Below the pieces are notes generated by a model, which was given only the letters and a program-made list of their open reading frames with translations, did no database searches and was not told the origin of the DNA. Of a stretch of 5,164 bases of DNA, positions 1 to 4,822 are shown piece by piece (the stretch's first letter is position 1; each line of letters opens with the position of its first letter). The position numbers were made by a program, and so were the translations under genes. Origin of the DNA: Candidatus Aminicenantota bacterium (lineage in GTDB: Bacteria; Acidobacteriota; Aminicenantia; UBA2199). The DNA lies in contig JAUXFB010000133.1 in assembly GCA_030620255.1 (NCBI GenBank), positions 1 to 5,164 on the forward strand, written 5' to 3'.

Positions 1-106
1 TAAATTCAATAGAACCTGCTTTTTGTTGCTGAACTCTAATATCACATTTTTTAAATTTTAATGTTTGCCAATCAACAAATGTAGCATTTTTTAATATAAG
101 AGACAT
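1..106 (-). CDS. N-terminus of probable amidohydrolase (SsnA-like), runs off the left edge
   Basis: Reading leftward from an ATG at 106-104, 35 codons stay open to the window edge and give MSLILKNATFVDWQTLKF followed by KKCDIRVQQKAGSIEF. The pattern 'L-I-L-K-N-A-T-hydrophobic...D-I-hydrophobic-V' is the usual opening beta-strand pair of metal-dependent amidohydrolases (chlorohydrolase/SsnA/dihydroorotase type), which begin with a small beta-sandwich segment. The start is supported by a GGAG Shine-Dalgarno at 117-114, seven bases upstream, and by a good promoter (130-158). The metal-binding HxH motif would lie beyond the window, so the catalytic class cannot be confirmed. The SsnA assignment rests mainly on neighbours: ssnA homologues sit beside xdhD and dpaL/ygeX in anaerobic purine-catabolism clusters. 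An unrelated amidohydrolase such as a hydantoinase-type enzyme is possible. That this is a real coding start is more certain than its name. Confidence 0.55.
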   Translation of the reverse strand, partial: MSLILKNATFVDWQTLKFKKCDIRVQQQKAGSIEF

Positions 107-113
107 TGCTTCT

Positions 114-117
114 CTCC
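114..117 (-). promoter_or_regulatory. Ribosome binding site of the left-edge amidohydrolase gene
   Basis: On the minus strand GGAG, continuing as GGAGAG, lies seven bases before the ATG at 106. It decides the start: an upstream ATG at 119-117 overlaps this motif, is in another frame and has no Shine-Dalgarno of its own. Confidence 0.6.
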
Positions 118-129
118 ATTTGTAAAATA

Positions 130-158
130 ATCTTATCAGATTACACTTTTACTGACAA
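130..158 (-). promoter_or_regulatory. Putative sigma-70 type promoter for the amidohydrolase gene
   Basis: On the minus strand TTGTCA (158-153, 5/6 to the -35 consensus) is followed by a 17-base spacer and TAAGAT (135-130, 4/6 to the -10 consensus). A TGA directly before the -10 makes an extended -10 (TGn). The predicted transcript would start near 123 and have a very short leader just holding the GGAG. It sits between the xdh-tail remnant and the ATG, outside the transposase element. The region is AT-rich, so chance matches are possible, but the spacing and the TGn motif make this better than background. Confidence 0.5.
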
Positions 159-166
159 AAAAGCAA

Positions 167-206
167 ATTGTTATGTTCAATCTTTTTTTGTTTTTTTCTT
201 CAGAGG
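167..206 (-). repeat. 40-bp direct repeat, left copy (xdh tail)
   Basis: This matches 2251-2290 in the same orientation over 40 bases without gaps, 34 identical. All six differences are transitions, as expected for an old duplication decaying by point mutation. The centre is A-rich, but the two ends are complex sequence and match 9/10 and 12/13. It lies outside the transposase element and just upstream of the amidohydrolase promoter. Confidence 0.75.
177..206 (-). pseudogene. Remnant of a hydroxylase (xdh) 3' end
   Basis: The minus strand here reads P-L-K-K-K-T-K-K-D-stop. The intact hydroxylase at 2261-4822 ends P-L-K-K-K-V-K-K-N-stop. Codons and stop are in exact register, and the similarity continues past the stop into the trailer (ten further bases, nine identical). 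Nothing homologous to the hydroxylase survives upstream, where the transposase element begins almost immediately. The simplest reading is a decapitated xdh tail left next to the amidohydrolase gene. The lysine-rich stretch alone is low complexity. The identity of the flanking non-A-rich bases (CCTyTGAAG and TGAAyATAACAAT) is what supports homology. Confidence 0.65.
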
Positions 207-210
207 AAAT

Positions 211-226
211 AAATAGGGACACATCC
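211..226 (-). repeat. REP-like palindromic unit, left, inverted
   Basis: On the minus strand this reads GGATGTGTCCCTATTT, just after the transposase stop. Here an extra G makes GGGA-TGTG-TCCC, a four-base-pair hairpin with a four-base loop, followed by a short T-rich stretch. It could serve both as a recognition hairpin for the transposase and as a weak end-of-gene terminator. It is inverted relative to the two right-hand copies. Confidence 0.7.
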
Positions 227-232
227 CAATTA

Positions 233-904
233 TCAGCCTGATTTTCTTGGCCTGCCTTTTTTTCTCCTGTTTAAGGAGATTCCCAATTCCTTTGCAACAC
301 GTTGAATAAATTGTTCTGATCCAGCAGGTACTCCACTATAAGTAGATTTTTTAATTCTTTCTATTTCGTCTTTATCGTCACGTTGATTCAAAAGCTTGCT
401 ATATTCATCTCTGTCAATATAATCTTTCCAAATTGGCTCAACCATTTTGTTTTGATGATCAAAAGTAGTATTCGCCTTTGCACTGGACCATTTGTACTGT
501 ATCGGTACCTTAACGATCCCAGCACGAACTGGATTTCTTTCTATATATCGACACACTGACCAAAGATATGCTTCCTTTTCGACTACACAAGAATGGAATC
601 TGCATTCCCATAATCTGCCAGTTCTCTTGTATTTTTTATTAATATATTGAGTATATCTCAGACTCAATTTCTGCATTGTCTTGGAGAGTGAATTCTCATG
701 CTGAGGATTGAGCAACAGATGAATATGATTCTTCATCAGGCAATAAGAATTTAATTTACATCCACATTCGTCAGCGTATTTATTCAGGAATTTCAAATAC
801 TCCTGTCTGTCTACGTCATCAAAAAATACAGTCTGTTTATTATTCCCTCTTTGAATTATATGATGCGGATAGCCTACATAAATTATTCTTGCGATACGGG
901 GCAT
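233..904 (-). CDS. REP-associated tyrosine transposase (Y1, IS200-like fold)
   Basis: This 223-residue protein is an HUH-type single-strand DNA transposase. The opening MPRIARIIYVGYPHHIIQRG is the classic start of this family and fixes the ATG, although no clear Shine-Dalgarno precedes it. The metal-binding His-hydrophobic-His is H60-I61-H62 in KNHIHLLL. The family block GRLWECRFHS is at about 96-105. The likely nucleophile is Y120 in RYIERNPVRAG. WSSA follows at about 139-142. Residues 145-223 form a C-terminal extension ending in a basic RRKKGRPRK, which resembles an AT-hook. It is longer than simple IS200 TnpA (about 150 residues) and within the RAYT size range. All key residues are present and the frame is intact, so it may be active. 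These proteins cut and join at palindromic REP units, consistent with the flanking repeats. It is unrelated in function to its neighbours. Confidence 0.93.
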   Translation of the reverse strand: MPRIARIIYVGYPHHIIQRGNNKQTVFFDDVDRQEYLKFLNKYADECGCKLNSYCLMKNHIHLLLNPQHENSLSKTMQKLSLRYTQYINKKYKRTGRLWECRFHSCVVEKEAYLWSVCRYIERNPVRAGIVKVPIQYKWSSAKANTTFDHQNKMVEPIWKDYIDRDEYSKLLNQRDDKDEIERIKKSTYSGVPAGSEQFIQRVAKELGISLNRRKKGRPRKSG

Positions 905-942
905 GATATATTACAACATAAAATCCAAAGAGAATCAAATTA

Positions 943-988
943 ATAGGATGTGTCCCTATTTAACCATAGGATGTGTCCCTATTTAACC
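943..988 (+). repeat. Two tandem 23-bp REP-like units, right end
   Basis: Positions 943-965 and 966-988 are identical 23-bp units beginning ATAGGATGTGTCCC and ending TATTTAACC, directly abutting. Each can fold through ATAGG/CCTAT around a seven-base loop, or GGA/TCC around TGTG. A third CCTATTTAA at 987-995 overlaps the end of the second unit. They lie upstream of the transposase start, inverted relative to the left copy. Perfect identity between the two suggests recent duplication or conversion. Confidence 0.8.
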
Positions 989-1010
989 TATTTAAATGCT
1001 CGGATGATTA

Positions 1011-1039
1011 TTTACAAATTTATATTATAGGAGTAAAAT
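1011..1039 (+). promoter_or_regulatory. Putative promoter of the cyclopropane synthase gene
   Basis: TTTACA (1011-1016, 5/6 to the -35 consensus), a 17-base spacer, then TAAAAT (1034-1039, 5/6 to the -10 consensus). Transcription would start near 1046, leaving a leader of about 25 bases with the Shine-Dalgarno. It lies just outside the right-hand repeats of the transposase element, so the insertion leaves it intact. The very AT-rich context means a chance match is possible. Confidence 0.45.
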
Positions 1040-1059
1040 AAAATAAATTAGCATCTTTT

Positions 1060-1066
1060 GGAGGTG
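1060..1066 (+). promoter_or_regulatory. Ribosome binding site of the cyclopropane synthase gene
   Basis: GGAGGTG, a strong Shine-Dalgarno, sits four bases before the ATG at 1071. It supports that start for a protein whose N-terminus aligns with the family. Confidence 0.75.
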
Positions 1067-1070
1067 AATT

Positions 1071-2189
1071 ATGAACAAAGATGCAAAAAAGCTTGTTGAA
1101 GAGCTCTTATCAATCGCATGGGTGACTATTAATGGTGATAAGCCATACGATATTAAAGTCCATAATGATAATTTTTATGAAAGGGTTATCAAAGAGGAAT
1201 CTCTCGGTCTTGGTGAATCCTATATGGAAGGATGGTGGGACTGTGATTCCGTTGATGAATTGATAAACAAAATCTTAAGAGCAAAGCTTGACGAAAAAGC
1301 CGCCGGAAACTGGAAAATCAAATTGCATTATTTAAAAGCAAGATTATTTAATTTGCAGAAGGACAAAAAATCTTTTAACAAATTAATGAAACATCATTAT
1401 AATCTTGGAAATGATCTTTTTAAAGCTATGCTTGATAAGAGGATGAATTATAGTTCAGCTTATTGGAAAAATGCTAAAAATCTCGATGAAGCGCAAGAAG
1501 CAAAACTTGAACTCATTTGCAAAAAATTGGTTCTTAAAGAAGGGATGAGTGTCCTCGATCTTGGATGTGGCTGGGGAGGATTTGCAAAATATGCAGCGGA
1601 AAAATATGGTGTAAAAGTAGTAGGGATCACTATTTCAAAAGAGCAGTATGAATTGGGAAAGGAACTTGTAAAAGGTTTTCCTGTAGAAATAAAATTACAA
1701 GATTATAGAGAAGTAACAGGAAAATTTGATAGAGTTATTTCTATTGGTTCGATTGAACATGTTGGATATAAAAACTATAGAACATATATGGAAGTGGTTA
1801 ACAGAACTCTTAAAGATGATGGTATATCCTTAATTCACACTATAGGTTCTAATAAAAGCCAAGTTGCCTCTAATGTATGGATAACAAAATATATTTTCCC
1901 TGTTGGTTTGGTTCCTTCCGTAGCTCAATTGAGTAAAGCAATGGAAGGAATCTTTGTATTTGAAGATCTACAAAACTTTGGTCCTGATTATGATAAAACC
2001 CTGATGAATTGGTATAAAAATTTTAAAAATGCATGGCCAAAACTTAAAAATAAGTATGTAGAAAAATTTTATAGGATGTGGAAATACTATTTGTTAAGCT
2101 CAGCAGGAGGTTTTCGATCAAGACAAACGCAATTATGGCAGATTGTGATGACAAAACCCGGGAGGGAATTACCGTTTCGGATTTCCTAA
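1071..2189 (+). CDS. cfa: Cyclopropane-fatty-acyl-phospholipid synthase
   Basis: This 372-residue SAM-dependent enzyme transfers a methylene carbon to the double bond of unsaturated acyl chains in membrane phospholipids. It acts at the inner face of the membrane. The length is close to E. coli Cfa (382). The N-terminal accessory domain carries LGLGESYMEGWWDCDSVDEL (46-65). The catalytic domain starts at HHYNLGNDLF (108-117). The SAM-binding loop is VLDLGCGWGG (161-170). Residues matching the E. coli bicarbonate site are E229 (SIEHVG), H256 and I258 (HTIGSNK) and Y307 (GPDYDKT). The fifth, E. coli Cys139, is S129 here (NYSSAYW). The C-terminal half, from HTIGSN through KYIFP to SSAGGFRSRQTQLWQ, closely follows E. 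coli Cfa. It has its own promoter-like sequence and Shine-Dalgarno and is transcribed towards xdh. It has no obvious link to purine catabolism and lies within the segment bounded by the 40-bp repeat, so it may have been brought in. Confidence 0.95.
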   Translation: MNKDAKKLVEELLSIAWVTINGDKPYDIKVHNDNFYERVIKEESLGLGESYMEGWWDCDSVDELINKILRAKLDEKAAGNWKIKLHYLKARLFNLQKDKKSFNKLMKHHYNLGNDLFKAMLDKRMNYSSAYWKNAKNLDEAQEAKLELICKKLVLKEGMSVLDLGCGWGGFAKYAAEKYGVKVVGITISKEQYELGKELVKGFPVEIKLQDYREVTGKFDRVISIGSIEHVGYKNYRTYMEVVNRTLKDDGISLIHTIGSNKSQVASNVWITKYIFPVGLVPSVAQLSKAMEGIFVFEDLQNFGPDYDKTLMNWYKNFKNAWPKLKNKYVEKFYRMWKYYLLSSAGGFRSRQTQLWQIVMTKPGRELPFRIS

Positions 2190-2208
2190 ACAAAAACAAT
2201 CATATGTC

Positions 2209-2235
2209 AAGGATCTATACTTCGTATAGATTCTT
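2209..2235. terminator. Hairpin between convergent genes, possible bidirectional terminator
   Basis: AAGGATCTATAC (2209-2220) and GTATAGATTCTT (2224-2235) form a 12-base-pair stem, including one G-T wobble, around a TTC loop. It lies 19 bases past the cfa stop and 25 bases past the xdh stop, so it could end both transcripts. No proper run of T follows it directly on either strand. On the minus strand a T-rich stretch begins only about 12 bases later. Intrinsic termination is therefore plausible but not clear, and RNA end protection is an alternative role. Confidence 0.45.
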
Positions 2236-2250
2236 AAATGAGGCAATAGG

Positions 2251-2290
2251 ATTGTTATATTCAGTTTTTTTTTACTTTTTTCTTCAAAGG
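2251..2290 (-). repeat. 40-bp direct repeat, right copy (3' end of xdh)
   Basis: Partner of 167-206. It covers the last nine codons of the intact hydroxylase gene, its TGA and ten bases of trailer ending ATAACAAT. Similarity falls off on both sides, apart from a possible weak continuation after a three-base gap in the trailer. Confidence 0.75.
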
Positions 2291-4822
2291 TAGCTTATTA
2301 TAACTTTTATTTTCATAATAAGAAAAGGCATTAGCAACAGCAGCTGCAGTTGGTACTAAACCAATTTCTCCAACACCTTTCGCTCCATAAGGACCAATAG
2401 GATCACGTACTTCAACACCTTTTACAACAATTTTTGGAGTTCTATTCATTCTTAAGAGTCCCAAATCCTTTAATTTTGTACTCTTAATCTGCCCATTTTC
2501 TAATTCAAGCTCCTCACTAAGAGCATACCCAAGCCCCATATGAACAGCCCCTTCAATCTGTCCCTCAAAAAGGACCGGATTGATGATTTTTCCTGCATCA
2601 TGTGCTGCATAAATTGTATCAATCTCTCCATTTTTGTTTAGCACTACAAGTTGAGTAGCATAACTATATGAATAATGTGTTGTTATCTTACCAGGCTCAC
2701 CTAGTTTAGTGGTCCAATCACAGACCCATTTTCCTGTGTAAACTTTTCCTGTTAATTCTTTTAAGCTCATTGTTTTTAGATCCTGGTTTATTTTTTTTGA
2801 AGCATTAATTATTGCATTGCCGATTATTGATGTGGCTCTACTTGCAGTTGTCATACCTGCCTTTGCTTCAGATTGGGTGGAAACCTTAACTTTAATCTCA
2901 TCAGGACTCAAACCTGTTTCTTCATAAAGAAACTGAATTGCAACTGTATCAACTCCCTGTCCCATTTCTGTCCAACCATGATGAATAATAATCAAATGAG
3001 GTGATCTTATTTCAATCTTAACCTCACAGCCATCTTCCATTCTGTTTCCAACCCCACAGTTTTTTATACCACAGGCAATCCCTGCATATTTTGCTCTGTA
3101 AAACTCGCTCTTTACAGCTAAAAGAGTATCTCTAACTCCCACACCTTCGTTAATTATCTGACCTGTTGCTACCATTGCCCCTTTATAGAGTGCGTTCTGA
3201 AAGCGAAACTCCCATCTATCAAAGCCTCCCTTTTTACAGAGTTCATCCAGAGACCTCTCAAGAGCAAATGTTACCTGATTCACTCCAAAACCTCTCATAG
3301 CTCCGCATGGAATATTGTTTGTATATATTGCCTTTGCAGTTATATCAACATTTGTGACGTGATAAGCTCCGGTTGCATGGCCTGCTGCTCTTTCTAAAAC
3401 TTTCATCCCAACTGAAGCATAAGCTCCAGTATCCCCAATAATTCTTGCCTTAACTATTGTTAGTTTCCCTATCTTATCACAACCTACTGTATAATCCATT
3501 GACATTGGATGACGTTTTGGATGCATTCTAATTGATTCTTCTCTATTAAGGTGTAGTTTTACAGGTTTTTTCAATAAGTAACTAAAAAGGGCTGCATGGT
3601 GTTGAACTGTCATATCTTCTTTTCCACCAAAGGCACCACCATTCGGGACAAGGTTTACCTTAACCTTGTTTTCTGAAATTCCAAGTATCCTTGCTATCTG
3701 TTTCCTGTCTTCATAGATACCCTGGCTCTGTGTAAATATCTCAACCCCATCATCATTAAAAGGCAAGGCTATTGCACACTCTGTTTCAAGATAAGCATGC
3801 TCAACCAGTTGAGTTTCATATCTTGCATTTGTTATGAAAGCTGATTTTTGAATTACCCTGTCAGCATTCTCACCTCTTTGAATATTTGTTGTACTTAAAA
3901 TATTCCCCTGTTTATGAATCTTGACAGAACTTATTTCAGCTTTGTGCATATCAGTTAAAGGTTTTAAAACCTCATACTCAACTTCGATCAAAGCAGCACC
4001 TATTCTTGCAATCTCCTCGTTTTCTGCTACCACACCTGCTATCACATCTCCAATATAATTTGTTGTCTCTCCCTCAATTAGCATTACTGGCCAATCCTTA
4101 ACAATTAGACCATTGTAACGCTCCCCCGGGATATCATGTCCTGTAAAAACTCTCACAATACCATCCAGTTTTTCAGCTTTTGAAAAATCGATATTTTTCA
4201 CACTTGCACGAGGATGATCACTGAACCTTAAAACAGCATAAAGCATACCATCTAATTTCATATCATCTACAAAACAAAACTTTCCAATAGCTCTTTCATA
4301 GGCTTCATATTTTGGTAATCTATGTCCAATTCCTCCAATTTTATCAAGCACAATTTTTTTCCTGCTTCTCAACGATTCTGCTGCAAGTTTGACTGCTTCA
4401 ACTATTTTTTTAAAACCAGTACATCGACAGAAATTAGAATTAAGAGCTTTAACAATTTCCCTCTCATTGGGGTTTGGATTTTTCTCAAGAAACACCTTTG
4501 TTCTGACAAGTAAACCAGGTGTACAGAACCCGCATTGAACAGCTCCTTTCTTTACAAAAGCTCTTGCCAGTATATCGCGAACCTCAGGCTGAAATCCTTC
4601 GATTGTAAAAATTTTTGCTTTATTAATCTTCTTTACTGGTGTAACACAGGCAAGAATAGCTTTCCCATTCATCTCAACTGTACATGCACCACAAAAACCC
4701 TGACCAGAACAACCATCTTTCAAAGAAGTAATCCCTTCTATTTCTCTTAAATACTTCAAAAGCGAGATATCCTCATTGTCATCAAATTCCCTTACAATAT
4801 TATTGAGTTCGAATTTAATCAT
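2261..4822 (-). CDS. xdhD: Fused iron-sulfur / molybdopterin hydroxylase, XdhD / Se-dependent xanthine dehydrogenase type
   Basis: This 853-residue cytoplasmic enzyme of the xanthine oxidase family probably hydroxylates a purine such as hypoxanthine or xanthine, using water and releasing electrons. Domains in order: plant-type [2Fe-2S] ferredoxin (about 1-75; C38, C44, C47, C59), helical second [2Fe-2S] domain (about 80-152; C97, C100, C132, C134), then the molybdopterin region (about 165-835). Active-site motifs are all present: TQSQG (Q365), GGAFGGKED (E402, matching bovine Glu802), MRGFG (R510, matching Arg880), EMGQG (619-623) and GVGEIG (E819, the catalytic Glu1261 equivalent). There is no FAD domain, so electrons must go to a separate flavin or ferredoxin partner. 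This two-domain fusion of about 850 residues is typical of the selenium-dependent group, in which selenium is a labile ligand rather than selenocysteine. Selenium use here is inferred from architecture and neighbours. The ATG overlaps the dpaL stop (ATGA), implying coupling. The lysine-rich tail is duplicated at 167-206. Exact substrate is unproven. Confidence 0.9.
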   Translation of the reverse strand: MIKFELNNIVREFDDNEDISLLKYLREIEGITSLKDGCSGQGFCGACTVEMNGKAILACVTPVKKINKAKIFTIEGFQPEVRDILARAFVKKGAVQCGFCTPGLLVRTKVFLEKNPNPNEREIVKALNSNFCRCTGFKKIVEAVKLAAESLRSRKKIVLDKIGGIGHRLPKYEAYERAIGKFCFVDDMKLDGMLYAVLRFSDHPRASVKNIDFSKAEKLDGIVRVFTGHDIPGERYNGLIVKDWPVMLIEGETTNYIGDVIAGVVAENEEIARIGAALIEVEYEVLKPLTDMHKAEISSVKIHKQGNILSTTNIQRGENADRVIQKSAFITNARYETQLVEHAYLETECAIALPFNDDGVEIFTQSQGIYEDRKQIARILGISENKVKVNLVPNGGAFGGKEDMTVQHHAALFSYLLKKPVKLHLNREESIRMHPKRHPMSMDYTVGCDKIGKLTIVKARIIGDTGAYASVGMKVLERAAGHATGAYHVTNVDITAKAIYTNNIPCGAMRGFGVNQVTFALERSLDELCKKGGFDRWEFRFQNALYKGAMVATGQIINEGVGVRDTLLAVKSEFYRAKYAGIACGIKNCGVGNRMEDGCEVKIEIRSPHLIIIHHGWTEMGQGVDTVAIQFLYEETGLSPDEIKVKVSTQSEAKAGMTTASRATSIIGNAIINASKKINQDLKTMSLKELTGKVYTGKWVCDWTTKLGEPGKITTHYSYSYATQLVVLNKNGEIDTIYAAHDAGKIINPVLFEGQIEGAVHMGLGYALSEELELENGQIKSTKLKDLGLLRMNRTPKIVVKGVEVRDPIGPYGAKGVGEIGLVPTAAAVANAFSYYENKSYNKLPLKKKVKKN

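Larger units (their letters stand above)
211..988 (-). mobile_element. REP-associated (IS200-like) transposase element
   Basis: A single Y1 transposase gene is bracketed by inverted copies of a short repeat. AAATAGGGACACATCC is at 211-226, and its reverse complement occurs twice on the right (946-961 and 969-984) inside a 23-bp tandem unit. This layout, a lone HUH transposase with flanking imperfectly palindromic units, matches RAYT/REPtron organisation rather than a classical insertion sequence with long terminal inverted repeats. The outer limits are drawn at the ends of the repeats and are approximate. The left end abuts the xdh-tail remnant. The right end lies about 20 bases before the cfa promoter. 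No convincing target duplication was seen, as expected for Y1 elements. Confidence 0.7.

Noticed and set aside
181..197. T-run on the plus strand as a possible terminator
   Set aside because: No plus-strand gene ends nearby and no GC-rich stem precedes it. It is the complement of lysine codons in the xdh-tail remnant.
1005..1019. GATTATTTACAAAT upstream of cfa resembles GATTATTTTACAAAT on the minus strand upstream of the amidohydrolase gene (119-133)
   Set aside because: The match is short, AT-only apart from two bases, and needs a gap. In sequence this AT-rich it is likely chance, and it could not be extended on either side.
2215..2231. TATACTTCGTATAGA resembles part of a loxP arm
   Set aside because: There is only one short arm-like stretch explained by the local hairpin, with no second arm at loxP spacing and no recombinase gene.
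2078..2293. Open frame of 71 codons on the plus strand overlapping the end of cfa
   Set aside because: It lies mostly inside cfa in another frame, has no recognisable motif, and ends in a run of F codons produced by the antisense of the lysine-rich xdh tail.
4322..4513. Open frame of 63 codons on the plus strand
   Set aside because: It is antisense to the second [2Fe-2S] domain of the hydroxylase, has low-complexity composition, no Shine-Dalgarno and no family resemblance.
4535..4750. Open frame of 71 codons on the plus strand
   Set aside because: It is antisense to the ferredoxin domain of the hydroxylase. The Cys-rich look arises from the complementary coding sequence.
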